64,000 nt of DNA from Devosia aquimaris (lineage in GTDB: Bacteria; Pseudomonadota; Alphaproteobacteria; Rhizobiales; Devosiaceae), in assembly GCF_020169335.1 (NCBI RefSeq), contig NZ_JAIEZN010000002.1, forward strand, positions 682,001-746,000, written 5' to 3'. This document shows positions 42,926 through 51,624 of this stretch, in pieces; position 1 is the stretch's first letter; every line of letters begins with the position of its first letter. A program made the position numbers and the translations under genes. The notes below the pieces were generated by a model. The model made no database searches, was not told the DNA's origin, and worked only from the letters and a program-made list of their open reading frames with translations.

Positions 42926-44716
42926 GTGCGCCAGCCCGCTCCACATCGCTCTGGTCCAGATCTGCGCCTGGTCCTGGCCGTGTTCGCTCTGGCCGCCCTC
43001 ATCCTGGTCTGGCGCAGCCTGTCTGCCGGTGCTGCGACGCCGCTGTTCAGCGACACCGATGATGCCATGCGCATGGTGGTCGCGCGCGACGTCCTGGCAG
43101 GCCAGTCCTGGTACGATCCGATCCAGCATCGGCTCAACACGCCCTTCGGCGCCGAGATTCACTGGTCGCGCCTGGTGGATGTGCCGCTCGCCGGGCTGCT
43201 CGCTTTGTTCACGCCGTTCCTGGGGCCTGATGGTGCCATCATCGCCACGGGCTATGTCTGGCCCTTGCTGCTGCTGGCGCTGCTGCTCTGGCTCTGTGCC
43301 GGCCTCACCCAGCGCCTGGTCGGTCCAGAGGGTGTCCTGCCTGCGCTCGTCCTGCCGGTGCTCAGCCCCGCCGTAACGGCCGAGTTCAACCCCGGCCGCG
43401 TCGACCACCACAATGTCGTTGTCCTGCTGACCCTGGCCACCATCTGGGCCGGGGTGGAATCGGCGCGCCGCCCCCGCTTTGCCATTGTGGGCGGCCTGCT
43501 GGCGGCGACGTCCCTGGCCATTGCCACCGAATCCCTGCCCGTCATCGCCGCTGCTGTGCTGGTCGCCGGTCTGCTCTGGGTCAGCGATCCGCAGCGTGCC
43601 GGCACCATGCGCAATTTCGGCCTGGCCTTCCTTGCCGGTACGGCGCTGCACCTGGCCATCTATCGCCCGCCTGCGCGCTGGCTCGAGGCGGCCTGCGATG
43701 TCCTCTCGCCGGTCTATCTGGCCTTTGCCGCCGTCGTCGCGGTGACGTTCACACTCGCCAGCCTGCTGCAACTGTCGGCGCGCTGGCAGCGTCTGGCGGT
43801 CCTGGCGCTGCTCGGCGGGCTGGGCTGCGGTCTGGTCATCGCCCTCTACCCCCAGTGTCTCAAGGGCCCCTATGGCGCGCTTGATCCCTGGCTGCAGCTG
43901 CATTGGCTGGCCGGCATCACCGAGGCCAAGCCCTGGCTGTCGAGCCTGTTCGAACTGCCCGGCTATGTTGCGGCCGTTGGCCTGCCGGTCCTGCTGGCGC
44001 TGGTGGTGGTGCTGGTGCGCCTGTGGAAGCAGCCGCGCGAGCGCGACGAATGGGCCGCGCTGTTCCTGTTCATGCTGGCCACGGCGGTGATCATGCTGGC
44101 CCAGGTCCGGGGAGCAAGGCTCGCCATCATGCCGGCCATGCCCGCTGCCGCCTGGCTCATCGTTTCGGCCCGCCACCACTATCTCCGCCGCGCCAGCATC
44201 GGCTCGGTGGCTGGCCTCGTCGGCAGCTGGCTCGGCTTTGCCGGCGTACTCATTGCCCTGTTGGTGACCATTGCGGTCAATCTTGCGCCCACCGGCTCCG
44301 CGGCCGCAGCCAGCGCCGCTGCACGCCAGAGCCGCGAGGCGTGTCTGGTGCCATCAGCCTTTGCTGACCTCGCCCCCTTGCCGCCCGAGCGCATCATGTC
44401 CCCCATCGATCTGGGTTCCCATCTGCTGCTCTACACGCCACATTCGGTGGTCGCTGCGCCCTATCACCGCAACGAGCGCGGCGTGCGCGACGCCTTCCGC
44501 TTCTTCAACGATCCCATCAGCGAGGCCCGCGCGATTCTGGAGACGCGCGGCATCGGGCTGGTGGTGATCTGTCCGTCCATGCCGGAAGTGTCCGGCCTCA
44601 GCGAGCGGGCCGCCAACAGCTTTGCCGCGCTCTACGAGGCCAATGCGCTGCCGGCCTGGCTCTCGGATGTGAGCCTGCCCGACAGTCCACTCAAGGTGTT
44701 TGCGGTACTGCCATAG
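42926..44716 (+). CDS. Polytopic membrane protein with GT-C glycosyltransferase-like features
   Basis: 596 aa, GTG start. About 11-12 transmembrane helices. Two acidic/His motifs lie in likely external loops: SDTDDAMRMVVARD after the first helix and FNPGRVDHHNVVVLL later. Asp residues in the first external loop and a DHH block resemble the STT3/AglB and other GT-C enzymes that use polyprenyl-linked sugars, but the match is by pattern only. The C-terminal 120 residues form a soluble domain. Substrate unknown. It overlaps the convergent MmcQ/YjbR gene by 26 nt. Confidence 0.65.
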   Translation: MRQPAPHRSGPDLRLVLAVFALAALILVWRSLSAGAATPLFSDTDDAMRMVVARDVLAGQSWYDPIQHRLNTPFGAEIHWSRLVDVPLAGLLALFTPFLGPDGAIIATGYVWPLLLLALLLWLCAGLTQRLVGPEGVLPALVLPVLSPAVTAEFNPGRVDHHNVVVLLTLATIWAGVESARRPRFAIVGGLLAATSLAIATESLPVIAAAVLVAGLLWVSDPQRAGTMRNFGLAFLAGTALHLAIYRPPARWLEAACDVLSPVYLAFAAVVAVTFTLASLLQLSARWQRLAVLALLGGLGCGLVIALYPQCLKGPYGALDPWLQLHWLAGITEAKPWLSSLFELPGYVAAVGLPVLLALVVVLVRLWKQPRERDEWAALFLFMLATAVIMLAQVRGARLAIMPAMPAAAWLIVSARHHYLRRASIGSVAGLVGSWLGFAGVLIALLVTIAVNLAPTGSAAAASAAARQSREACLVPSAFADLAPLPPERIMSPIDLGSHLLLYTPHSVVAAPYHRNERGVRDAFRFFNDPISEARAILETRGIGLVVICPSMPEVSGLSERAANSFAALYEANALPAWLSDVSLPDSPLKVFAVLP

Positions 44717-45101
44717 CCAGGTCGGTGAGCCCCAATTGCGCCCGCACCCGGCGCGGCAGCTTGCCGGCAATCAGCCCGTGCGCCGCGCGCACATAGTTGC
44801 GCAGCTCATCCTCCCCCAGGGCGGAAGGGTCTATGATCTGCACCCATTTGGCGCGCGCCAGATAGGGCGCCGGGCGCACGCCGTCGAGGTCAGGCAACAG
44901 GGCAAAGCTCATGTCCGAACACTTGAAGCTCAACCCGGCCTGTCCGTCGGTGCCCCAGCCGGACAGCAGCGCAAAGATCTTGCCGCCCACCTTGGCGACG
45001 CTGGCGTCGCCCCATTGATGCACAATCTCGGTTGCCGGCAGGCTCAGAGCGAAGTGCTCAAAGCCTGCCCGCGTCATCATGCTATCGATCTGCTGTGTCA
45101 C
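44691..45101 (-). CDS. MmcQ/YjbR family protein
   Basis: 136 aa. Starts MTQQIDSMMTRAGFEHFALSL; ATEIVHQWGDASVAKVGGKIFALLSGW and KWVQIIDPSALGEDEL are the family pattern (CyaY-like fold, double-wing DNA-binding proposed). Function unknown. Convergent overlap with the GT-C-like gene. Confidence 0.88.
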   Translation of the reverse strand: MTQQIDSMMTRAGFEHFALSLPATEIVHQWGDASVAKVGGKIFALLSGWGTDGQAGLSFKCSDMSFALLPDLDGVRPAPYLARAKWVQIIDPSALGEDELRNYVRAAHGLIAGKLPRRVRAQLGLTDLAMAVPQTP

Positions 45102-45169
45102 AGGTGCACCCCATGCTGGCGATTTGGGGCAAAGCGTGCCCCGATTGACCGCAGCATGCTAACCGGGTT

Positions 45170-45826
45170 TCAGGCTGCCGTAACGCCCAGGCCGATCGGG
45201 CAGCTCACGCCCGTACCCTGCAGCCCGCAATAGCCGGCCGGGTTCTTGGCCAGGTACTGCTGGTGATAGGTCTCGGCATAATAGAACGGTCCCGCTGGCG
45301 CGATTTCCGTGGTGATCCGCCCCAAGCCCTTGGCATTCAAGGCCTTTTGATAGGCGTCACGGCTGGCGGCCACCGCAGCGGCCTGCGTATCCGATGTGGT
45401 ATAGATCGCGCTGCGATACTGCGTGCCCACATCATTGCCCTGCCGCATGCCCTGGGTCGGATTATGCTCTTCCCAGAAGCACTTAAGCACGGTCTCGAGG
45501 TCAGTCACCTTGGGGTCGAACACCACCTTGACCGCTTCGGTATGCCCCGTGCGGCCCGAGCACACTTCCTCATAGCTGGGGTTGGGCGTGCTGCCACCCT
45601 GGTAGCCAACGGCGGTAACGATCACGCCCGGCAATTGCCAGAACAGGCGCTCGGCGCCCCAGAAACACCCCAGGCCCAGATAAATCGTTTCTGATTCAAC
45701 GGGATAGGGCCCCTTGAGCGGCTGGCCATTGACGAAGTGGTTTGAGGCAACGGGCATCTCGGTGCTGCGGCCAGGCAGGGCCTCGGATGCCGAGGGGATG
45801 GTCGAAGGCTTGGTCTTGAAGAACAT
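45170..45826 (-). CDS. msrA: Peptide methionine sulfoxide reductase A
   Basis: 218 aa. Catalytic [11 protein letters not shown] (Cys near residue 54), [28 protein letters not shown] and the C-terminal resolving cysteines in [12 protein letters not shown]. It reduces methionine-S-sulfoxide. The extended N-terminus before the core is typical for alphaproteobacterial MsrA. Monocistronic. Confidence 0.95.
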   Translation of the reverse strand: MFFKTKPSTIPSASEALPGRSTEMPVASNHFVNGQPLKGPYPVESETIYLGLGCFWGAERLFWQLPGVIVTAVGYQGGSTPNPSYEEVCSGRTGHTEAVKVVFDPKVTDLETVLKCFWEEHNPTQGMRQGNDVGTQYRSAIYTTSDTQAAAVAASRDAYQKALNAKGLGRITTEIAPAGPFYYAETYHQQYLAKNPAGYCGLQGTGVSCPIGLGVTAA

Positions 45827-45882
45827 TTCAGCTTCCTTTCATGCCTCTATTCGGCCAATGGCCGCAAAGGGTTACATCACCT

Positions 45883-46212
45883 TCAGATCTGGTCTTCCCG
45901 CAGAAACAGGGCGCGACGCGGCTTGCGTCCCAGCACGGTCAGCAGCACGCCCGGCACGCCGAACACCGCAAAGGCCGGCAGCGCAAGCACATATGCCAGC
46001 CCCGCCTGCAGCAGATCGGCAAACATCCGGCTCGCCAGAAATTGGCGAATGCCATCAAGGCTTTGCGGATGCAGTTGCAACCACAGCTGGTCCAGGCTCG
46101 TCAGCAGCAGCGCATTGGCGCCCAGTGACTTTGTGCCATCAATGACCAGCAGGACCAGCGCCAGGCCGATCAGCCAGGTGCCCAGAATTCTCAAGATCAG
46201 CCGCATGCGCAT
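45883..46212 (-). CDS. Small two-helix membrane protein
   Basis: 109 aa; ATG at 46212 or 46206. Two hydrophobic helices (IGLALVLLVIDG; LAYVLALPAFAVFGVPGVLL) separated by a region with LDQLWLQLHPQSLDGIRQFLASR, and a basic tail. It resembles a small conserved membrane family of Hyphomicrobiales of unknown role. Located downstream of msrA on the same strand orientation but separated from it. Confidence 0.65.
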   Translation of the reverse strand: MRMRLILRILGTWLIGLALVLLVIDGTKSLGANALLLTSLDQLWLQLHPQSLDGIRQFLASRMFADLLQAGLAYVLALPAFAVFGVPGVLLTVLGRKPRRALFLREDQI

Positions 46213-46449
46213 TCCCGGTGCCGGCGGCAATCCATCTCGGCCTGGCCTGGCCGTTTGATCGCCGCACCCCGCCTTTGTGCCATGCCCGAAGGCTCTCTCA
46301 CAAGCTGGGATGCCACCATGCGAAAAACAATCGTCATCTCGGTGTCGTGATCCCTTGCGCCCAAGCGCATGATAAGTATATTGCGCCTCGCTCGCGCCGG
46401 CCAACCAGCCGGCCCCTCCGGCGATTCCAGCCCGGAGTATAGGCGATGC

Positions 46450-46539
46450 GGAGAGATGGCCGAGTGGTCGAAGGCGCACGCCTGGAAAGTGTGTAGGCGG
46501 GGAACCGTCTCAAGGGTTCGAATCCCTTTCTCTCCGCCA
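46450..46539 (+). tRNA. tRNA-Ser (anticodon GGA)
   Basis: 90 nt including encoded CCA. Acceptor GGAGAGA pairs with TCTCTCC; discriminator G. The anticodon loop is CTGGAAA, giving anticodon GGA (TCC/TCT codons), and the long variable arm GTAGGCGGGGAACCGTCTC is characteristic of serine tRNAs. T-loop GGTTCGAATCC is canonical. A 7-bp stem (46586-46604) with the core GGCCTTGAGCC follows but has no T-run. Confidence 0.97.
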
Positions 46540-46757
46540 TATTTTCTGCACCACCAAGACGCTGATTTTATTGGGCGTTCTGTGAGCACGGCCTTGAGCC
46601 GTGCCTCTGCATCGACCGCCGGGTTCGGCTACCCTGGCCAGTGGCATAGAGAACCCGCGCCCGCGTCAGCTCATTCCCATGCCAAGGCGGTCTGCCAGGG
46701 TGCACGCATGGTTTCTCGGGCACACTGGACGGCAGGCGATCAGCCAGCACGGCAACA

Positions 46758-48002
46758 CTAGCCCTGTCGGGCGAATGCAATCGTCTGTTCGAGGCCTTTG
46801 CCGGGCCGGTTCCTGATGTCCAGCGTTCCGCCGCTGCGCTCGATGATTTCAGCGGCCAGCGCGAGGCCCAGGCCGGCACCGGGAATTGTCTGCAGGCGGC
46901 CAGGCTCTGCCCGGAAGAATGGCTCGAACACGCGCGTGAGCAGGTCTTCGGGGATGCCCGGGCCTTCATCGCGGATGATGATTCTTGTGGTCTGTGCCGA
47001 GTTTTCCAATGCGGCCGTGGCCGACTTGCCATGCGTGGCGGCGTTGATCAGCAGGTTTCTCAGGGCCCGGCGCATTGCCAGGGGCGGAAGCGGCAGCACG
47101 GCCTTGTCCAGCCTGCCCAGGCTGAGCCTGTAGCCCTGCTTGGCCAGCTCCTGCAGTTCGCCCGCCAGCATGTCATCGAGGTGCACCGGTTCCGGTTGCA
47201 CGGCAGTGACCTCTTCACGCACCAGGCCGATGGCGCTGTCGGCGATGCGTTCGAGCTCGTCGATATCCCTCAGCCATCCTGCGCGTTCGTCGTCATCGAG
47301 AAATTCCGCCCGCAAGCGCATGCGGGTCATGGGCGTGCGGAAATCATGGCCCGCGGCCGCCACCAGTCGCATACGGCTTTCCATGGCCCCCTTGAGCCGG
47401 TCGGAAAGCCTGTTCAGCATCTTCGCGGTTTCGATGGTTTCCCCGCTCCCCACTTCAGGGACATGCGGCAGGACGCCATCCGGCCCGACGGTGCCGACGG
47501 CATGCTCGAGCACGGCAAAAGGGCGGGTAACGCGGTAGGCCATGATGAGCGAGACCACAATCACGCAGAGGACGATCAGCCCCATCCAGGTACCCATGAT
47601 CACCCAGAAATCCATTGGCGGCCGAAGGTCGGTCGGAAAGTCGATGGCGACAAACGCATCGCCAATATTGACGACGGCGACCGGGGACATGGTGCTGGGT
47701 TTGTCATAGACGGTGACAGGCAGGTTGATGCCGTCCTTGGCCAGCAGTTCGCCAATGGCCTGGCTGAGATCGCTGCGCACCGGGCCGAACTGGGCTATGT
47801 CGTCCTGGCTGAGATAGAGAAATGTCGAGCGATCTGGATTGATCACGCCGTTTAGCGCCTGGATCTGGAACGCCACCGGCCCGACCATTCGCTCAGGCAG
47901 CGGATAGCTGATCGCCACAACGCTGGCCAGGGTCGCCACCAGCAGGATCAGGCAGATGGCGCCAACAAGAATGGCCGCGATGCGAAGCTGCAGCCGGGTC
48001 AA
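46758..48002 (-). CDS. Sensor histidine kinase (EnvZ-like)
   Basis: 414 aa. N-terminal transmembrane helix (about residues 8-30), a ~100-residue periplasmic domain, a second helix (WVIMGTWMGLIVLCVIVVSL), HAMP, then HisKA with AAGHDFRTPMTRMRLRAEF (phosphorylated His). HATPase motifs NLLINAATHGK, RDEGPGIP and GAGLGLALA follow. It phosphorylates the co-encoded OmpR-type regulator, whose stop it overlaps by 4 nt, and likely senses an envelope or drug signal for the divergent efflux operon. Confidence 0.93.
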   Translation of the reverse strand: MTRLQLRIAAILVGAICLILLVATLASVVAISYPLPERMVGPVAFQIQALNGVINPDRSTFLYLSQDDIAQFGPVRSDLSQAIGELLAKDGINLPVTVYDKPSTMSPVAVVNIGDAFVAIDFPTDLRPPMDFWVIMGTWMGLIVLCVIVVSLIMAYRVTRPFAVLEHAVGTVGPDGVLPHVPEVGSGETIETAKMLNRLSDRLKGAMESRMRLVAAAGHDFRTPMTRMRLRAEFLDDDERAGWLRDIDELERIADSAIGLVREEVTAVQPEPVHLDDMLAGELQELAKQGYRLSLGRLDKAVLPLPPLAMRRALRNLLINAATHGKSATAALENSAQTTRIIIRDEGPGIPEDLLTRVFEPFFRAEPGRLQTIPGAGLGLALAAEIIERSGGTLDIRNRPGKGLEQTIAFARQG

Positions 48003-48718
48003 GACACCCCCTCGATCCGCTCGACCCTGGTGGACAGCTGGTAGCCGCCATTGCGCACCGTCTTGACGATGCCATCGTCGCCCGCATCGCGGAATTTGCG
48101 ACGGATACGCGAAATCAGGACATCGATGGAGCGATCCACTACGCTGGCATCGCGCCCCTGGGTGAAATCGAGCAGTTGCTCGCGCGACAGGATCCGGCCA
48201 GGCCGGTCCAGCAGCGCCTGCAGCAGCTGAAACTCCGCGCCGGTCAGATCGAGCATTTCGCCGCCGGGCGCCGTCACCGTGCGCGCGGTTGGATCAGCAA
48301 CAAATCCTGAAAAGCGATAGCATTCGCGGGTCGTGGCGACGGGCGCACTGTCGCCGCTACGTCGCAGGACTGCCCGAATGCGGGCTACCAGTTCGCGTGG
48401 GCTGAATGGCTTGCCCATATAGTCGTCGGCCCCCAGTTCCAGACCCACAATGCGGTCGACCTCTTCCTTCAGGGCCGTGACCAGAATGATGCAGATGCCC
48501 GGATTATTGCCGCGCAGGCTGCGGCAGATATCAAGGCCCGAGCCGTCCGGCAGCATGACGTCGAGGATCACAAGGTCAAACAGGCCGTCCGCCATGCGGG
48601 CGTCAAACTCGACCCGACTTCCCGCCGCCGACACCCGAAAGCCCTGCTCGGACAAGAACCGGCTCAGCAACCGTCGTATCTCGGGGTCGTCATCGACCAC
48701 CAGAATGCTTGCGGCCAT
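47999..48718 (-). CDS. OmpR/PhoB-family response regulator
   Basis: 239 aa. Receiver domain with the acidic pocket VDDD and phospho-acceptor Asp in LVILDVMLPDGSG, Thr/Lys switch residues (VTALK, GKPF), then a winged-helix OmpR domain ending IRRKFRD and TVRNGGYQL. AGGAGGGCGTC gives a strong ribosome binding site. First gene of the operon with the kinase; divergent from the NodT efflux gene, with three matching motifs between them. Confidence 0.95.
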   Translation of the reverse strand: MAASILVVDDDPEIRRLLSRFLSEQGFRVSAAGSRVEFDARMADGLFDLVILDVMLPDGSGLDICRSLRGNNPGICIILVTALKEEVDRIVGLELGADDYMGKPFSPRELVARIRAVLRRSGDSAPVATTRECYRFSGFVADPTARTVTAPGGEMLDLTGAEFQLLQALLDRPGRILSREQLLDFTQGRDASVVDRSIDVLISRIRRKFRDAGDDGIVKTVRNGGYQLSTRVERIEGVS

Positions 48719-48776
48719 GACGCCCTCCTGTCGCCCATAGATAGCGCGCTATTGCCATTCGTCCAGCGCGAAGGTG

Positions 48777-48869
48777 TTGCCCAATGTTGCTGACGAGCGG
48801 GCAGCAACATTGAGCAAGAAAATTCCTCGTGCCGGACACATTGAGCAATCAAACGTTGTCACCGAGCAA
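48777..48869. promoter_or_regulatory. Repeated motif array between response regulator and efflux operon
   Basis: CATTGAGCAA occurs at 48808-48817 and 48839-48848, with a 8/10 copy CACCGAGCAA at 48860-48869 (offsets +31 and +21 bp, about three and two helical turns). An inverted copy, TTGCCCAATG, lies at 48777-48786. A perfect 11-bp dyad (CAATGTTGCTG 48782-48792 / CAGCAACATTG 48802-48812) also lies here. Together they fit a binding array for the response regulator. Confidence 0.65.
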
Positions 48870-48911
48870 TATCGGCTTGCCAGACAGTGCGCTTCACTCT
48901 GGGAGCTCGCT

Positions 48912-50264
48912 GTGCTGCGCTCGATTACATCCATGCTCATGGCCGGCACGCTTGCAGGCTGCACCACGCTCGGCCCCGCCTATATCGCGCCGACCATAAG
49001 TCCAGCGGCGCAATATGGTGCCGCCCTGGCCGGGGCAAAGACGATAACGGCGCAGGTCCAGTGGTGGCGGGCCTTTGGGGACAGCGTACTCGATGGCCTG
49101 ATTGAGGCCGGTCTGGCGCAGAACCTGACTGTTGCCCAGGCTGCCGAGCGCGTCGTCGCCGCCCGTGAAAGCGCCGTCTCGGCGGGACTGAACAACGTGC
49201 CGTCGGGCACGGCGATGGCGCAGGGCGCCGCCAGCAACAGCGGCATGGGGGCAACCCTGCTCAGCGCATCCGCGTCGGTCTCGCTCAGCTGGGAAATCGA
49301 TCTGTTCGGCGGGCTGGCAAGCAAGCGCGCCGCGGCGCAAGCCAGCCTGGACGCCGCAATCGAAGAAGCCAACGGCGCACGTCTGTCGCTGATTGGCGAG
49401 ATTGCGCGCAACTATTTGCAGGCGCGCGGCTTTCAGGATCGCCTGCAGATCGCGCGCTCAACGCTGGAGGGGCAGAACCGCACCCTGAGCGTGACACGAC
49501 AACAGAACGAGGCCGGGCTCACCAGCAATCTGGACCTGGCCCAGCTGGGGGGCGATGTCAGCACGACGGCTGCGTCGATCCCCACGCTTGAGATCGCCCT
49601 CAGCCAGACCATCCATCGCCTCGGCGTGCTCCTGGGTCAGGAGCCGAAGTCGTTGCAGCGCCTGTTTAGCAACGGCGCACAGATTCCGCGCCTCAAGGTC
49701 GACGTCGCTCCTGGCATTCCGGCCGATCTGATGCGCGACCGGCCTGACATCCGCCAGGCTGAGCGGCAGCTGGCATCGGCCACCGCCGCCATTGGCGTCG
49801 CCGAAGCGGACCTTTATCCAAGCCTCTCGCTCTCGGGAAACCTGTCGGTGGCGTCCGCGACAAGCTGGACCCTGGGGCCATCGCTCAGCCTGCCCATCTT
49901 TAACCGCGGGCAGCTCAAGCAGACGGTGCTGATCGAGCAGTCCAAGGCACGCCAGTCCTACCTCGCCTACAAGCAAACGGTGCTCGAGGCCGTAGAGGAA
50001 GTCGAAAACGCGCTGGTCGGCCTGAGCAAACAACAGACTCGCCGCCAGCAGCTGGCCAATAGCTACACCCATTATGTGCAGGCCACCGAGCTGGCCGACG
50101 CGCGCTATGCGGCGGGAGAAACAACGCTTCTCACCCTGCTCACCGCGCAACGGTCGCTTTACACGGCCCGCGACTCCCTGGCGCAAAGCACGGTCGACGT
50201 CGGCCTTCAATATATCGCTCTCAGCCTCGCCCTCGGTGGTGGCTGGGACCTGTCATCGCGCTGA
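48912..50264 (+). CDS. NodT-family outer-membrane efflux lipoprotein
   Basis: 450 aa from GTG 48912 (GGGAG 6 nt upstream; the signal peptide and lipobox TLAGC begin here, so the longer ATG 48774 is rejected). Two OEP repeats typical of TolC-like factors: TVAQAAERVVAARESAVSAG and the second-half DRPDIRQAERQLASATAAIGVAEADLYP. It forms the outer-membrane channel of a tripartite pump with the downstream MFP and RND genes. 13-nt gap to the MFP gene. Confidence 0.93.
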   Translation: MLRSITSMLMAGTLAGCTTLGPAYIAPTISPAAQYGAALAGAKTITAQVQWWRAFGDSVLDGLIEAGLAQNLTVAQAAERVVAARESAVSAGLNNVPSGTAMAQGAASNSGMGATLLSASASVSLSWEIDLFGGLASKRAAAQASLDAAIEEANGARLSLIGEIARNYLQARGFQDRLQIARSTLEGQNRTLSVTRQQNEAGLTSNLDLAQLGGDVSTTAASIPTLEIALSQTIHRLGVLLGQEPKSLQRLFSNGAQIPRLKVDVAPGIPADLMRDRPDIRQAERQLASATAAIGVAEADLYPSLSLSGNLSVASATSWTLGPSLSLPIFNRGQLKQTVLIEQSKARQSYLAYKQTVLEAVEEVENALVGLSKQQTRRQQLANSYTHYVQATELADARYAAGETTLLTLLTAQRSLYTARDSLAQSTVDVGLQYIALSLALGGGWDLSSR

Positions 50265-50277
50265 TCAAGGCCTCCCC

Positions 50278-51624
50278 ATGAACAGATTCATCGTCCCACT
50301 GCTCGCTGCAATGCTGGTCAGCACGGCCTCTGGTCCCACGCTGGCGCAACCGGCCGGGGGGCCGCCCCCGGGCATGGGCATGCCCGGCATGTCCATGGGG
50401 CCCACACAGGTTGGCATCATCACGCTGCAGCCCGAAGCTGCGCCAATCAGCACCGTCCTGCCGGGCCGTGTCGTTGCCTCGGCGACAACCGATGTTCGCC
50501 CCCAGGTTGGCGGCGTGGTGACGCAGGTGCTGGTCCGCGAGGGGCAGCAGATTGCTGCCGGCGACACGATCGCCACAGTCGATCCTGCGACCTATCAGGC
50601 AGACGTCGCTGTCGCTGAGGCCTCGGTGGTCAGTGCGCAGGCCAAGCTGCCGACGGCGCAGACCAAGGTCGAGCGCTACATCTCGCTGGTCAATTCCGGC
50701 GGGATCAGCCAGTCCGAACTCGACACCGCCCAGGTTGAGCTGGCCCAGGCCAAGGCAGCCCTTGCCGGTGCCGAGGCTCAGCTCAAGGTCGCCAGGCTCA
50801 CGCTGGAGCGCTCCAGCATCACGGCCCCCATCTCGGGCATTGTCGGTGCGGTCAATGTCCAGGTCGGTTCGCTCCTCACCGCCAATCAGGCTGAGGGCCT
50901 GACCACCATCCGCCAGGTCGATCCGGTGGATATTTCCCTGGTTGAAAGCAGCGCGAACCTTTTGACCTCGCGCCAGGCCATGCGCGAACGCGACGCCGCG
51001 CCCGCGCCCACCGACGCGACCGAGCCCCCACCCTTGACGGTGACGCTGCAGCTTGAGGATGGCTCGGCATATGACCAGCAGGGCACTATTGCCAGCATGG
51101 ACATGGTGGTGAGCGAGACGACCGGCACGTTCAACCTGCGCGCCAGCATGCCCAATCCCGATCGCCTGCTGCTGCCTGGCATGTTCGTGCGCGCCACCAT
51201 CAATTTCGGCAAGCAGGACGGCGTCTATCTCGTGCCGCAGCGGGCCGTCACCTTCAACGCCGCGGGCACTCCCACCGCCTATTTCGTCGGTGCCGACGAC
51301 AAGGTCGAGCAGCGTGAGCTGACGGCCGAACGGGTCGTCAACAATGCCTGGGTTGTTACCGCCGGGGTTGCAGCGGGTGACCGGCTGATCGTCGATGGCT
51401 TGCAGAAAATACGGGTCGGCGGCGACGTCAGCCCGATTGAGGTCGTTATGGATGCCGATGGCGTCATCCACCAGGAGACGCCCAAGGCGTTGCCTCAGGG
51501 CGGCGAGATGCCTGCAGGCGGGCCGCCGGCCGGCTTTACACCGCCTGAAGGCGCGACAGCGCCGACCGATACACCTGATGCCGGTATCGCGCCGGCCGGC
51601 GGTGCTGAAGGAAACGCGCAATGA
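50278..51624 (+). CDS. Periplasmic adaptor (MFP/HlyD family) of an RND pump
   Basis: 448 aa. Signal peptide to about residue 23, then a Met-rich stretch GMGMPGMSMG, a lipoyl-like hairpin domain (VRPQVGGVVTQVLVREGQQIAAGD), a helical hairpin (AKLPTAQTKVERYISLV), and beta-barrel/MP domains (VDPVDISLVE; GMFVRATINFG). A Pro/Gly-rich C-terminus follows. It links the inner-membrane RND protein to the NodT channel. The stop overlaps the RND start. Confidence 0.93.
   Translation: MNRFIVPLLAAMLVSTASGPTLAQPAGGPPPGMGMPGMSMGPTQVGIITLQPEAAPISTVLPGRVVASATTDVRPQVGGVVTQVLVREGQQIAAGDTIATVDPATYQADVAVAEASVVSAQAKLPTAQTKVERYISLVNSGGISQSELDTAQVELAQAKAALAGAEAQLKVARLTLERSSITAPISGIVGAVNVQVGSLLTANQAEGLTTIRQVDPVDISLVESSANLLTSRQAMRERDAAPAPTDATEPPPLTVTLQLEDGSAYDQQGTIASMDMVVSETTGTFNLRASMPNPDRLLLPGMFVRATINFGKQDGVYLVPQRAVTFNAAGTPTAYFVGADDKVEQRELTAERVVNNAWVVTAGVAAGDRLIVDGLQKIRVGGDVSPIEVVMDADGVIHQETPKALPQGGEMPAGGPPAGFTPPEGATAPTDTPDAGIAPAGGAEGNAQ

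Noticed and set aside
41150..44179. Long open frames opposite the MFS gene and opposite the GT-C-like gene
   Set aside because: Gln/Arg/His-rich or Gly/Asp/Gln-rich low-complexity translations typical of shadow frames in GC-rich DNA; the opposite strand encodes clear membrane proteins.
48774..48911. Longer start for the NodT gene at ATG 48774
   Set aside because: The extra 46 residues read through the dyad and repeat array and would bury the lipoprotein signal; GTG 48912 with GGGAG fits better.
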